DNA of 64,000 bases from Bacillota bacterium (GCA_023435705.1 JAEYRH010000016.1:248001-312000), one strand, 5' to 3'; positions 13,984-22,888 are shown, counted from the first letter of the stretch. Notes: a model not told the origin generated them from the sequence alone. Translations and numbers: made by a program.

Positions 13984-16455
13984 TTATTTGCTGTATTGCT
14001 CAATGATTTGCATTGCCTCGTTTCTGCTCTTCATGATATCTCTTGGCTTACTGCCCACAGAGGGGCTCACGATGCCCAGCTCTTCCATCTCGTCCACCAG
14101 CCGGGCCGCTCTGGCATAACCCACACGCATCCGGCGCTGCACCATCGAAATGGATGCTTGACCTGTCTCGTAAACCACTTCAGCGGCGTCTTTCAGCAGC
14201 GCGTCATAATTCCGTTCGCTGTATTCATCCTCGCCTCCATCCTCATCCGAAGAGGAGGAACCGCCCCTGCCTTTCTTCACAGGCAACTCATAGGTGTTGA
14301 CATTTTTGATGACATCGTCGTCATAACTCGCGTCGTGCTCCTGCTGCTTGATGAAGTCCACGACGTCTTCCACTTCAGTTTCTGTTACATAGGCACCCTG
14401 TATGCGGATGGGTTTGTTGGCACCACTGGGGTTGAAGAGCATGTCGCCTCGGCCCAGTAATTTCTCTGCACCGCCCATATCCAGGATCGTGCGGGAGTCC
14501 ACTTGCGAGGAGACTGCAAAAGCGATGCGAGATGGAATGTTTGCTTTGATTACACCGGTGATCACGTCCACCGACGGACGCTGTGTGGCGATGACGAGGT
14601 GCATGCCGGCGGCGCGGGCCATCTGGGCCAGGCGGCAGATCGAGTCTTCCACCTCATTGGGCGCGGCCATCATAAGGTCCGCCAATTCGTCCACGATGAT
14701 CACAATCTGCGGCAGCTTCTCGGTTTCAGGGTCATCGGCCACGAGCTCATTGTAGCGGTGCAAGTCTCGGGTTCCCTTCTCGGCGAACAGTTGGTAACGG
14801 CGCAGCATTTCCTGAACGGCCCAGTTGAGCGCACCCGCTGCCTTCTTCGGCTCGGTCACAACGGGGATCAAAAGGTGCGGTATGCCGTTATATACATTAA
14901 GCTCCACAACCTTAGGGTCAATCATCAACACACGCACCTGTTCCGGTGTCGATTTATACAGGATGCTGACCACCAGTGTGTTGATACACACGCTCTTTCC
15001 TGATCCTGTTGCGCCTGCGATGAGCAGATGGGGCATCTTCGCAAGGTCAGTGATGATGTTTTTACCGGCAATGTCTTTACCAAGGCAAAAGGACAACGCC
15101 GCTTCATTTTTGATGAACTCAGGAGATTCCAGCACGTCGCGCAGCTTTACGATAGAGATAACAGAGTTCGGCACTTCCACACCAATGGCTGCCTTGCCGG
15201 GAATTGGTGCCTCGATGCGAACACCCTGTGCGGCCATTGACATAGCAATGTCATTGGACAGGTTGACAATCCGGCTAATCTTGACGCCGGGAGCCGGCTG
15301 CAATTCATACCGGGTGATAGCTGGGCCCCTGCTTACGTTGATCACCTTGGAGCTGATGCCAAAGCTCATCAGCGTATCTTCCAGCAACAACGCGCCCCGG
15401 TTGATCTCTTCGGCTGCGTTTTCTGTGGACTTCGGTGCACGCATAAGCAGATCAAAGGGCGGCTTCACATATACCTTTGGCACATGTTCATGCTCCAGGG
15501 CAGGTTTAACCTCTCCGTTATTCACTGGTTGTGCCGATGAAACAACCGGTTTCTCATCATGTTTTTGGTCAGGACTCTTGGGTTCTTCCTCTGCCTGCAG
15601 CTGGTGCACTGGTTGCTCATGGGCAGACTTATGGAAATCCATACCCTCATGCCCCAACTTCAGCTTGTCTTCTTCCTTCTCCAGTTCGACCATTCCGAAC
15701 CGGGTGGTGTGTAGCAGAGAAAGCTCAGGCTTACGCCGGTTGTCTTCAATACTCTTACCGTCCAGGTCGCCCACAAAAAGTTTCCCATTGCTGCGCACTG
15801 GCGCCTCAGCAATTCGTTCTTCGTTGCGGATGGCGAGCGATTCACTGATGTTTCGCACATTCTCCCCCACTTTCGCACCAAGCTTGCGGAGGGAGAAACT
15901 GGTTTTCAGAATCAGAATGATTAGGATGAGGAGCACCAACACGATCCATGTGCCAAACTGACCGAGGAACGACTTCAACAGGAAGACAAGAGCTCCGCCG
16001 ATCAAACCACCGCCAGCGGTCTTTTCCACACCAATAGTGCCGGATGCGTTTTCAAACTCTATAAAATCCTTTTGGGCAAAGAGCTCATCGTTCAAGCTCC
16101 ACATGTGCACAAACGCCATCATGCAAACCGCGAAGAAGGACCAGATGGCTACATTCAACCAGTTGATGTTTTCATAACCCTTGATCATGATCACGATGCC
16201 GAGATAGATGAGAGCCGCCGGCACAACAAAAGCAGTGAGCCCAAAGGTGCAGAAGATGGCATTGCGGAAGGCCGTGCCGAAGTCGCCAACCTGGCCCTCG
16301 GAGTTTGTGAGGATGCCAACAAACAGAAACACACCCAGCGCGATCAAAATCAGGCCGGACACCTCAAAATGTTTGTGCTGTTGGGCATTCTTCTTGCTTG
16401 CAGCCTTTTTCTTCTTATGCGCCGCCAAACCGTCCACTCCACTATTATTTTGCAC
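13984..16455 (-). CDS. ftsK: DNA translocase FtsK/SpoIIIE
   Basis: This 823-residue septal DNA pump moves chromosomes away from the closing septum or into the forespore. The N-terminus has four hydrophobic segments (about residues 27-185), then a charged linker rich in Glu/Lys/Pro. The motor domain has Walker A GATGSGKSVCI (near residue 478) and Walker B IVIIVDELADLMM, and the C-terminal winged-helix gamma domain (ISMVQRRMRVGYARAARLVDE quoted only in part, about residues 765-785) reads orienting sequences. The start is GTG at 16455. It heads the rimO-pgsA-cinA operon behind its own promoter. With SigK nearby, a SpoIIIE role is plausible. Confidence 0.95.
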   Translation of the reverse strand: MQNNSGVDGLAAHKKKKAASKKNAQQHKHFEVSGLILIALGVFLFVGILTNSEGQVGDFGTAFRNAIFCTFGLTAFVVPAALIYLGIVIMIKGYENINWLNVAIWSFFAVCMMAFVHMWSLNDELFAQKDFIEFENASGTIGVEKTAGGGLIGGALVFLLKSFLGQFGTWIVLVLLILIILILKTSFSLRKLGAKVGENVRNISESLAIRNEERIAEAPVRSNGKLFVGDLDGKSIEDNRRKPELSLLHTTRFGMVELEKEEDKLKLGHEGMDFHKSAHEQPVHQLQAEEEPKSPDQKHDEKPVVSSAQPVNNGEVKPALEHEHVPKVYVKPPFDLLMRAPKSTENAAEEINRGALLLEDTLMSFGISSKVINVSRGPAITRYELQPAPGVKISRIVNLSNDIAMSMAAQGVRIEAPIPGKAAIGVEVPNSVISIVKLRDVLESPEFIKNEAALSFCLGKDIAGKNIITDLAKMPHLLIAGATGSGKSVCINTLVVSILYKSTPEQVRVLMIDPKVVELNVYNGIPHLLIPVVTEPKKAAGALNWAVQEMLRRYQLFAEKGTRDLHRYNELVADDPETEKLPQIVIIVDELADLMMAAPNEVEDSICRLAQMARAAGMHLVIATQRPSVDVITGVIKANIPSRIAFAVSSQVDSRTILDMGGAEKLLGRGDMLFNPSGANKPIRIQGAYVTETEVEDVVDFIKQQEHDASYDDDVIKNVNTYELPVKKGRGGSSSSDEDGGEDEYSERNYDALLKDAAEVVYETGQASISMVQRRMRVGYARAARLVDEMEELGIVSPSVGSKPRDIMKSRNEAMQIIEQYSK

Positions 16456-16488
16456 GCCCGCTGTAACATAAGGACGCTATTATATGTG

Positions 16489-16517
16489 ATTATACCATAT
16501 GTATTGTTTCCCAACAA
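16489..16517 (-). promoter_or_regulatory. Predicted promoter of the ftsK-rimO-pgsA-cinA operon
   Basis: Minus strand TTGTTG (16517-16512), 17 bases, TATAAT (16494-16489), about 34 bases before the GTG start of ftsK. Confidence 0.65.
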
Positions 16518-16527
16518 TGGAAAAGCA

Positions 16528-17496
16528 CTATTCAATGGCTGATTGGCTCACCATGATCTGATCCAAAATCTCCTGTGTCTGCGCCATTGTGTTCAATGTG
16601 TTCAGCTTCTCGCGCCACATAGCCGCCTGTGGGATCCCTTTGATATACCAACCCAGGTGCTTGCGCATCTGCTGGATTGCGATTTTCTCACCTTTCAGTG
16701 CGCAAAGATTCTTAGCATGACTGAGCGCGACAGAAAGCCTTTCGGAAATGGTCGGCTGAGTAACTTCGCCATTGGCAAGCAATGCGTTGATTTGGGCAAA
16801 TATCCACGGATTGCCCTCCGCACCTCGGGCAACCATCACGGCGTCGCAGCCTGTTTGTTCCATCATGGCTTTTGCGTCAGCCGCGGTGAAAATGTCACCG
16901 CTGCCGATCACCGGGATAGAAAGAGCATTCTTGACCTGCCCGATTACAGCCCAGTCGGCTTTCCCCGAATAGTACTGCTCCCTTGTGCGTCCATGCACGG
17001 CCACTGCCGCAGCGCCGTTGTCCTCCAGCATCCTGGCGAATTCCACTGCGTTTTCCTTGCCTTCGCACCAGCCTTTACGGATCTTGGCCGTGACAGGCCG
17101 TCCGGCTTTATCAGCAAGCGTGCGGATAATCCGCCCTGCCCATTCGGGCTGGCACATCAGCGCGCTGCCCTGCCCTGCTTTCACAACCTTGGGCACCGGG
17201 CAGCCCATGTTCACATCCACAATGTCAAATTCGCCGGCATACTGCGCAGCCATATCAGCCATCAGCTCAGGATCGTTACCGAATAGCTGCATAGCAGCCG
17301 GGTGCAATTCACTGCCACCGGCAAGCATCGCTCCTGCGCGCTCCGGTGAGTAATATAACCCCTTTGCGCTCACCATCTCGGTATAAGTGAGAGATGCACC
17401 CAGTTCTGCGCAAATACGCCGGAACGGGAAGTCCGTCACACCGGCCATGGGGGCCAGCCATGCCCGGCCGGGTATCACCACATTGCCAATCAACAT
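16528..17496 (-). CDS. dusB: tRNA-dihydrouridine synthase, DusB type
   Basis: Dus enzymes are FMN-dependent reductases that convert specific tRNA uridines to dihydrouridine. The 322-residue protein has the N-terminal substrate block LAPMAGVTDFPFR, the catalytic cysteine in VNMGCPVPKVVKAGQGSAL, the FMN-phosphate region GSGDIFTAADA and the HGRTREQYYSG segment. Length and motifs fit DusB/Dus1 of Bacillota. It starts three bases after the stop of an upstream membrane-anchored protein, forming a two-gene unit. Confidence 0.93.
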   Translation of the reverse strand: MLIGNVVIPGRAWLAPMAGVTDFPFRRICAELGASLTYTEMVSAKGLYYSPERAGAMLAGGSELHPAAMQLFGNDPELMADMAAQYAGEFDIVDVNMGCPVPKVVKAGQGSALMCQPEWAGRIIRTLADKAGRPVTAKIRKGWCEGKENAVEFARMLEDNGAAAVAVHGRTREQYYSGKADWAVIGQVKNALSIPVIGSGDIFTAADAKAMMEQTGCDAVMVARGAEGNPWIFAQINALLANGEVTQPTISERLSVALSHAKNLCALKGEKIAIQQMRKHLGWYIKGIPQAAMWREKLNTLNTMAQTQEILDQIMVSQSAIE

Positions 17497-17499
17497 GGG

Positions 17500-18129
17500 T
17501 TAGTCCCCAGCCGATGCGCCGGCCGCAACGCTTGCAACTGGCGTTGCCGTGATCGAATTCGAAGGCATTGATGAGGGCAAAGGAGACGCTGTGATGTAGT
17601 TAGTCGGCACCGGTGAGGGCGTTGGAGCAGCCGGCAGGGCTTTGACCAGCTCTACCTTGTCAATCCGCCAGGCGTCGTTGATTTTCAGACAGATTATTTT
17701 GTAACGTGCTCGTTGCCATTGCGGTGGCTTGGCGGGCTCCACCCCTTCTGCAGTTTCCGCTGGCAATTCGTATTTGATGTCTTTCACTGCCTCCACAACC
17801 GTTACAGTGGCGGTGTTTTTCCACGGGTTGCACCACAACGATTCCACAGTCAGGTCATAATCAATACCGGTGATGGTAAAATCGCTGTATTTTGATGTGT
17901 CTATTGTATTGTTGGCCAGGAATTCCTCTGTGAAATAGCCTTTGAGCTCTGTAGCATCCTGAGGCACGAGTGAAGATGTAAGGCGAGCCTTCATGCCATC
18001 GGTTACAATGACGTAAACATTGGCAGAATCCATGGTGATATAGAATACCGCTGCCAATATGGCAAATGCGGATAACGTAATGATGACGATTCTCAGGATA
18101 TACCACACAAACCGCAGGGAGTATTTCAT
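17500..18129 (-). CDS. Membrane-anchored extracytoplasmic protein of unknown function
   Basis: This 209-residue protein is not recognised as a named family. A basic N-terminus is followed by one strong transmembrane segment (about residues 9-32) and an outside domain of about 130 residues. Its features (YFTEEFLANN, alternating beta strands, WQRARYKIICLKINDAWRID) look like an NTF2-like or TcpC-like fold, but that is only a pattern impression. The last 40 residues are Pro/Ser/Thr/Ala-rich and resemble the linkers of other secreted proteins in this window. GGAGG precedes the ATG and a TATAAT lies at 18158-18153. It is probably co-transcribed with dusB. Confidence 0.7.
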   Translation of the reverse strand: MKYSLRFVWYILRIVIITLSAFAILAAVFYITMDSANVYVIVTDGMKARLTSSLVPQDATELKGYFTEEFLANNTIDTSKYSDFTITGIDYDLTVESLWCNPWKNTATVTVVEAVKDIKYELPAETAEGVEPAKPPQWQRARYKIICLKINDAWRIDKVELVKALPAAPTPSPVPTNYITASPLPSSMPSNSITATPVASVAAGASAGD

Positions 18130-18184
18130 GGGTTTCCTCCATTTCTCGAATCATTATACAACAAAAACAGGCCTTGTGCATTCG

Positions 18185-18213
18185 TTGATATCCACCTTAC
18201 TGTTGAGTAAAAT
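18185..18213 (+). promoter_or_regulatory. Predicted mtnA promoter
   Basis: TTGATA (18185-18190), 17 bases, TAAAAT (18208-18213), 37 bases before the mtnA ATG. Confidence 0.65.
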
Positions 18214-18250
18214 AGGCAATGCGAAAATATCATGTTGTGCAGGAACCGAT

Positions 18251-19273
18251 ATGAACGCATTATTTTGGAATGGGATATATTTAAAACTTCTGGACCAACG
18301 CCGCTTACCAGGAGAGATTGTCCATGTAGATTGCCGCACTTCTGAGCAAGTGGCAGAGGCCATTTCAGCAATGGTGATTCGAGGGGCGCCAGCGATCGGT
18401 ATTTCTGCGGCATATGCAATCGTTCTGGCAGCCCGTGAAGCAGAGGGCTCGTTGGAAGAGTTGAATCAAAGGGCAAGGCAGATCCGTGAAGCACGGCCAA
18501 CCGCTGTGAACCTTGTGTGGGCGGTGGACCGTATGCTTAAACTGTTACCGGCGCACGGCACCAGATTGCACGAGCCATTGGTTGAAGCTCTCGAATTGGA
18601 AGCCCGGCGTATTGAGCTGGAAGATCTGGAGTCCTGCAAAAGCATTGGACGGTTTGGAAACCGGTTGATTGAATCCGGTGAGGGCATCCTGACTCATTGC
18701 AACGCCGGTGGATTAGCGACTGCTGGTTATGGCACTGCACTTGGAGTAATCCGAGCCGCTCATGAAAGCGGAAAAAGTATCCACGTCTTCGCTGATGAGA
18801 CTCGGCCATACTTACAGGGCGCTCGGTTGACCGCGACAGAATTGCATGAGGAAGGCATTCCTGTAACGCTGCTATGCGACAACATGGCAGCTTGGCTCAT
18901 GAAATCCGGTAAAGTACAAAAGGTGATTGTTGGCGCCGACCGCATCGCAGCCAATGGCTACACCGCCAACAAAATTGGTACCTATCAGGTTGCAATCGCC
19001 GCAAAGGCACATGGCATCCCCTTCTATGTAGCTGCACCACTGTCCACGATTGACTTGAGTCTGGCAGACGGCAGTGGGATTCCCATTGAAATGCGCAGCG
19101 AGGAAGAAGTATTCCATGCTATGGGTATCCGCACCGCGCCCGAGGGGATATCCGCCTATAACCCGTCATTTGATATCACATCGGCAGACTATATCACAGG
19201 AATCATCACAAATAAGGGCATTGCATTACCACCTTATCCGGAAACAATCCCCAAGTTATTTGAAGCCGAATGA
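18251..19273 (+). CDS. mtnA: S-methyl-5-thioribose-1-phosphate isomerase
   Basis: MtnA converts methylthioribose-1-phosphate to methylthioribulose-1-phosphate in methionine salvage, and in some bacteria the analogous 5-deoxyribose phosphate. The 340-residue protein has VIRGAPAIGISAAY, the catalytic Cys in THCNAGGLATAGYGTALG and the catalytic Asp region GADRIAANGYTANKIGT, together with DETRPYLQGARLTA. These are diagnostic within the eIF2B-related family. ATG at 18251 with AGGA upstream is used; the frame extends further upstream but overlaps the divergent gene. No other salvage genes are nearby. Confidence 0.93.
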   Translation: MNALFWNGIYLKLLDQRRLPGEIVHVDCRTSEQVAEAISAMVIRGAPAIGISAAYAIVLAAREAEGSLEELNQRARQIREARPTAVNLVWAVDRMLKLLPAHGTRLHEPLVEALELEARRIELEDLESCKSIGRFGNRLIESGEGILTHCNAGGLATAGYGTALGVIRAAHESGKSIHVFADETRPYLQGARLTATELHEEGIPVTLLCDNMAAWLMKSGKVQKVIVGADRIAANGYTANKIGTYQVAIAAKAHGIPFYVAAPLSTIDLSLADGSGIPIEMRSEEEVFHAMGIRTAPEGISAYNPSFDITSADYITGIITNKGIALPPYPETIPKLFEAE

Positions 19274-19370
19274 TAATAGATCCTCCTATGGCCACATTTG
19301 GAAGAAATTTCCATCATAGAAGGCAAACCATTGGAAAAAATAAGGTCCAGAAGGAGGCGAAAAACAGTCA

Positions 19371-19607
19371 ATGAGCAAGAAAATCTTCTTTGTCGTAACA
19401 GTAGTTCTGGTATTAGCCGCGTTGTTTGTGGCATGCAGACCGTCGGCACCTTCACCCACGCCAATCGTGACGGTAGAGGTAACACTAAAGCCCACACCGA
19501 GCCCCACGCCTTTGGTCTCTGCATCGACTACGCCAGCAGCATCACCATCAGGTACGACGACTGCTTCGGCATCATCGGAGGCCAGCCCATCACCGTCAGG
19601 GACTTGA
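19371..19607 (+). CDS. Small Ser/Thr/Pro-rich lipoprotein
   Basis: This 78-residue protein has a classic lipoprotein signal: basic MSKK, a hydrophobic core, and the lipobox LFVAC with Cys at about residue 22. The whole mature part is low complexity (PTPSPTP, repeated Ala/Ser/Thr) with no folded domain. GGAGG lies 13 bases before the ATG, slightly far. A strong terminator follows. It may be a cell-surface spacer or the remnant of a longer lipoprotein; no function can be assigned. Confidence 0.65.
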   Translation: MSKKIFFVVTVVLVLAALFVACRPSAPSPTPIVTVEVTLKPTPSPTPLVSASTTPAASPSGTTTASASSEASPSPSGT

Positions 19608-19629
19608 TCGCGACATACAGGACAGTTTT

Positions 19630-19660
19630 AAAAGGCGGTTTTCACCGCCTTTTCTTTTCT
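19630..19660 (+). terminator. Terminator between the small lipoprotein and convergent ABC genes
   Basis: AAAAGGCGG, loop TTTTCA, CCGCCTTTT, then CTTTTCT. The A-run on the 5' side lets it act on both strands. Confidence 0.85.
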
Positions 19661-19666
19661 CATGTA

Positions 19667-20389
19667 TTATAACACTTTACTGAGAAATCCCTGAAGCCGC
19701 GAGCTCTTCGGGCTCTGGAATAGTTGTTCAGGTGAGCCTTGTTCCACAATTTTCCCCTCGTCCATAAACATCACGCGAGTGGCTACTTCTCGAGCAAAGC
19801 CCATTTCGTGGGTAACCACAACCATGGTCATGCCCTGGTTTGCCAAGTCTTTCATCACATCCAATACCTCGCCAACCATTTCCGGATCCAAGGCTGAGGT
19901 CGGCTCGTCAAACAGCATTACATCCGGCTCCATGGCAAGTGCCCGGATGATCGCGATTCGCTGCTTCTGCCCGCCGGAAAGTTGAGCCGGGAAAGAGTCC
20001 GCCTTCTCTGGCAAGCCGATGCGCCGGAGCAGCGCCATTGCCTTGTCGTCTGCCTCTGCTTGCGAATAGAGGCCAAGTCTGACTGGCGCCAGTGTGATGT
20101 TTTGTCGCACAGTGAGGTGAGGAAACAAGTTGAATTGCTGAAACACCATGCCCATTTTACGGCGCAACCGATCAATATCTGTGCCGGGTGCGGTGATATC
20201 TGCATCTTCAAAGATCACTTGGCCTGAAGTTGGCGTCTCCAGCATGTTCAGGCAACGTAAAAAAGTGCTTTTCCCGGAGCCGGAAGGCCCGATGATGACG
20301 ACTTTTTCTCCCTGCTCAATATGCTCTGAAATATTATCCAACACTCGCACTGTGCCGAACTCTTTGACGAGATTATTAACGGTGATCAC
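19667..20389 (-). CDS. Polar amino-acid ABC transporter, ATP-binding subunit (GlnQ-like)
   Basis: This is the ATPase of an amino-acid uptake system. Walker A is GPSGSGKST, the ABC signature is LSGGQKQR, Walker B is VMLFDEPTSALD, and the switch His is in VVVTHEMGF. The GTG at 20389 is preferred, with GGGGAGG 10 bases upstream inside the permease gene; it gives 240 residues, normal for GlnQ/HisP. It overlaps the permease gene (20376) and is the last gene of the binding protein-permease-ATPase operon. Confidence 0.93.
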   Translation of the reverse strand: MITVNNLVKEFGTVRVLDNISEHIEQGEKVVIIGPSGSGKSTFLRCLNMLETPTSGQVIFEDADITAPGTDIDRLRRKMGMVFQQFNLFPHLTVRQNITLAPVRLGLYSQAEADDKAMALLRRIGLPEKADSFPAQLSGGQKQRIAIIRALAMEPDVMLFDEPTSALDPEMVGEVLDVMKDLANQGMTMVVVTHEMGFAREVATRVMFMDEGKIVEQGSPEQLFQSPKSSRLQGFLSKVL

Positions 20390-21080
20390 TTTTACGGAGC
20401 CTCCCCTCAAACTTGCGCAACGCCCAGGTTATGAACATGACGATCACCAGGTAGATGATCGCCACCAGCACCAGAGGCGTCATGGCATCATAAGTCTGGC
20501 TCTTGATCATATTGGCTGCCATCGTGAGGTCCATCGCGCCGATAAAACCGGCAACCGAGGTCTCCTTCAACAGAACGATGAACTCATTGCCCAACGCCGG
20601 CAAGATGTTTTTCAAGGCTTGCGGCAACACAATGAAACGCATTGTCGCGCTATAATTCAAACCGAGTGAACGGCCTGCCTCTGTCTGGCCTTTATCAACT
20701 GCTAAAATGCCGGCACGTATGATTTCAGCCACATATGCACCGGAGTTGATGCCGAACGCGATGATGGATACCACAAACTTATCGATTGTGATAGGAGCCA
20801 GAATGACGAAGTAGATGATCAGAAGCTGCACAGTGGTGGGCGTGCCACGAATCACAGTGAGATAGCAATCGGCGACAAACTTGAAAAACCGGGTAACCCA
20901 TGATTTGCTGGGCGAAACCTTTGCTGCTGCAAGCAACAGGCCAATCACGATACCAATCAAAACCGCGCCGACAGTCATCAGCAGCGTGTTTCCAAGGCCT
21001 TTGAGGATATACATATACCGCTCTCCGGTGAAGAGCGTCATCACAATCTTGTCAAACAATTCCTGAAGCACTTGCGGCAT
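20376..21080 (-). CDS. Polar amino-acid ABC transporter, permease subunit (GlnP/HisM-like)
   Basis: This 234-residue membrane subunit of the HisM/GlnP type has several hydrophobic helices. The ATPase-docking EAA loop reads EAGRSLGLNYSATMRFIVLP (about residues 134-153). VIRGTPTTVQLLIIYF is the conserved segment after the second helix. It sits between the binding-protein gene, separated by a hairpin, and the ATPase gene, with which it overlaps. The substrate cannot be decided from the permease. Confidence 0.92.
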   Translation of the reverse strand: MPQVLQELFDKIVMTLFTGERYMYILKGLGNTLLMTVGAVLIGIVIGLLLAAAKVSPSKSWVTRFFKFVADCYLTVIRGTPTTVQLLIIYFVILAPITIDKFVVSIIAFGINSGAYVAEIIRAGILAVDKGQTEAGRSLGLNYSATMRFIVLPQALKNILPALGNEFIVLLKETSVAGFIGAMDLTMAANMIKSQTYDAMTPLVLVAIIYLVIVMFITWALRKFEGRLRKSDHR

Positions 21081-21110
21081 CTTGTCCCTTTCGCATCATA
21101 TACGTTTTAC

Positions 21111-21150
21111 AAAATTCAACCCGCGACGCGATTCTCATTGCGTCGCGGGT
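21111..21150 (-). terminator. Attenuating hairpin between binding-protein and permease genes
   Basis: An 11-bp perfect stem (ACCCGCGACGC / GCGTCGCGGGT) with a 10-base loop is followed by TGAATTTTG on the minus strand. Hairpins here commonly keep the binding protein in excess over the membrane subunits. Confidence 0.7.
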
Positions 21151-21164
21151 CAATCGTGTCAATG

Positions 21165-21995
21165 TTATTGCTGATTCTTCGGAATGTACTTCTCTATGAT
21201 CTTGTCAAATGTTCCGTCCGCCATGATTTCCTTAAGAACAGAGTTTACAAACTCGATCAGCTCTGTGTTGCCCTTCTTGGTGGCGATGGCCAGCTTGTCG
21301 TTGCTCAGTGGCTCATCGATCAGCATGATCTTATCGGCGTTCTTTTCTGCTAAAGCTTGGGCAGGTGCGGCATCGGTCAGTACGGCGTCAAGCTTGCCAT
21401 TGATCAGATCCATCACGGCGTCAGAATCCTTGGTCATGCGGGAAACTTCAGCATTTTCAACAAAGGAGGCCACTGTGGTGTCTGCCAGGGTGCCCAACTG
21501 CACGCCAAGCTTCTTGCCCTTCAGGTCATCGTATGTCTTGATTGTGCTGTCTTTCAAGACAAGCATCTTGATCGCAGTGGTCATATAAGGATCAGAGAAG
21601 TCCATCACTTTGGCACGCTCGTCAGTGATGCTCAGGGAAGACATGCCCAGGTCGCATTTGCCTGCGGGGATCGCGGCCAGCACAGCGTCAAAGCTCATAT
21701 TGTCAATCTTCAGCTTCACACCCAGTTTGTCAGCGATGATCTGGGCCACTTCCATATCAATGCCCACATACTTTTCGCCTTCCATCATCTCAAAGGGCGG
21801 ATATTCGGCGTTGGTGGCGACTACGAGCTCGCCTTTTGCCTTGATGGCATCCAGAGCGCCTTGGGCTGCGGGTGTGGCATCAGCGGACACTGCCGGCGCA
21901 TCGGTTGCGGGAGCTGTGGTGGGCGCTGCCGTGGTGCAGCCAGCCAGCACGGCAAAGGTCATGAGTATTGCCAGAACAGCATACAGCTTCTTCAT
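21165..21995 (-). CDS. Amino-acid ABC transporter, substrate-binding lipoprotein
   Basis: This 276-residue cluster-3 solute-binding protein is anchored as a lipoprotein (MKKLYAVLAILMTF, lipobox VLAGC). After an Ala/Thr/Pro linker come the family landmarks EYPPFEMMEGEKYVGIDMEVA, GKCDLGMSSLSITDERA and KGKKLGVQLGT, cited by fragment (mature positions about 45-150). ATG at 21995 with GGAGG upstream is chosen over earlier in-frame codons that lack a ribosome-binding site. The ligand is probably a polar amino acid; no residue set here singles out one. It is first in the operon. Confidence 0.92.
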   Translation of the reverse strand: MKKLYAVLAILMTFAVLAGCTTAAPTTAPATDAPAVSADATPAAQGALDAIKAKGELVVATNAEYPPFEMMEGEKYVGIDMEVAQIIADKLGVKLKIDNMSFDAVLAAIPAGKCDLGMSSLSITDERAKVMDFSDPYMTTAIKMLVLKDSTIKTYDDLKGKKLGVQLGTLADTTVASFVENAEVSRMTKDSDAVMDLINGKLDAVLTDAAPAQALAEKNADKIMLIDEPLSNDKLAIATKKGNTELIEFVNSVLKEIMADGTFDKIIEKYIPKNQQ

Positions 21996-22032
21996 GTTCA
22001 TTACCTCCAGAATGTCTTTCATGATATTAATA

Positions 22033-22061
22033 ATTATACATTTTGATACATAGAAATGCAA
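22033..22061 (-). promoter_or_regulatory. Predicted promoter of the amino-acid ABC operon
   Basis: Minus strand TTGCAT (22061-22056), 17 bases, TATAAT (22038-22033), about 38 bases before the binding-protein start. Confidence 0.7.
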
Positions 22062-22111
22062 TAGAGAAAAATAAGTTTGATGAAATATTCAAAACTATCT
22101 ACCAGCAATGG

Positions 22112-22139
22112 TTGACTTTCCACAAGGCATCCATATACT
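22112..22139 (+). promoter_or_regulatory. Predicted promoter of the small membrane protein gene
   Basis: TTGACT (22112-22117), 16 bases, TATACT (22134-22139), 48 bases before the ATG at 22188. Confidence 0.65.
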
Positions 22140-22187
22140 TAACACAAAGACAATGCATCATAACACATCAAGTTCCCGGAGAGCAAC

Positions 22188-22643
22188 ATGGTTAAGAACA
22201 AGGTTCTTTTTGGGTTGCACCTGTTTGTGGGTGCAGGCGCAATCTTCGGCGGTTTGGCAGCGATCCTGAACCCTATATCTCCATTGGGCATCACAATGGA
22301 CGCACTCAAACAGTCTCCGTTTCACGATTATTTGATTCCCGGTTTGATTCTGTTCATTGTTGTGGGGTTAGGCAACCTATTTGCGGCGCTGATGATCAGA
22401 CTGACAAGTAATGCTCAGGGTTACACCAGCAGCGTGTTTTCATGGGCGGTAGTTTTTTGGATCGTGGTGCAATGTGTCATGATGCAGACTGTGGCATTCT
22501 TGCATGTATTATTCTTCCTGATTGGTCTTGTACAGGCTGCATTGGCTGCCTCAGTTTTGTTTGAGCGCCGTCAATTCCCCGCAAATCTGGTGATAGACTT
22601 CATAAAAAAGACACAAGGCACGCATCGGGAAACTGATGCTTGA
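22188..22643 (+). CDS. Four-helix membrane protein of unknown function
   Basis: This 151-residue protein has four hydrophobic segments (about residues 7-28, 49-70, 81-100 and 104-124), short loops and a basic C-terminal tail, an integral membrane layout with no recognised catalytic motif. It has its own predicted promoter. The -35 of the glyS T-box promoter overlaps its stop codon, so it is not part of the glyS unit. I do not recognise the family with confidence. Confidence 0.7.
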   Translation: MVKNKVLFGLHLFVGAGAIFGGLAAILNPISPLGITMDALKQSPFHDYLIPGLILFIVVGLGNLFAALMIRLTSNAQGYTSSVFSWAVVFWIVVQCVMMQTVAFLHVLFFLIGLVQAALAASVLFERRQFPANLVIDFIKKTQGTHRETDA

Positions 22644-22667
22644 CAATGGGTCTGCATCTGGTAAAAT
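22640..22667 (+). promoter_or_regulatory. glyS promoter
   Basis: TTGACA (22640-22645) overlapping the preceding gene's stop, 16 bases, TAAAAT (22662-22667). Transcription from about 22674 would produce the T-box leader. Confidence 0.8.
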
Positions 22668-22673
22668 AATTGG

Positions 22674-22875
22674 CAATTGATCAATGTCGCAATGATGGTA
22701 TTAAGCCAAAGGCATATCCGCACGAAGCGAGCCGGGGGTGGTGTAAGCCCGGCTGATGGATTCCATTGGCGGGCAAACCAGAGCGGGTTTTGAAAGCGGG
22801 CCGTAAGGCCAAAAAGGGTGGAACCGCGAAAGCTAGCCTTTCGTCCCTTTGTGGGATGAAAGGCTTTTTCTATTA
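22674..22875 (+). promoter_or_regulatory. T-box riboswitch controlling glyS
   Basis: T-box leaders bind uncharged tRNA and switch off a terminator. The diagnostic T-box AGGGTGGAACCGCG lies at 22815-22828. It is followed by the competing terminator: AGCCTTTC (22835) pairs with GAAAGGCT (22858-22865), then TTTTT. The stem I apex is recognisable as GAGCCGGGGGTGGTGTAAG (22729-22747). A GGC triplet at 22768-22770 is a candidate specifier codon and would match tRNA-Gly, but I could not fold stem I fully. The element lies 13 bases before the glyS start. Confidence 0.93.
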
Positions 22876-22888
22876 AGGAGGAAGACAC

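Noticed and set aside
14825..15961. A 378-codon plus-strand frame opposite ftsK.
   Set aside because: Ser/Arg-rich low-information translation with no start signal, fully inside ftsK.
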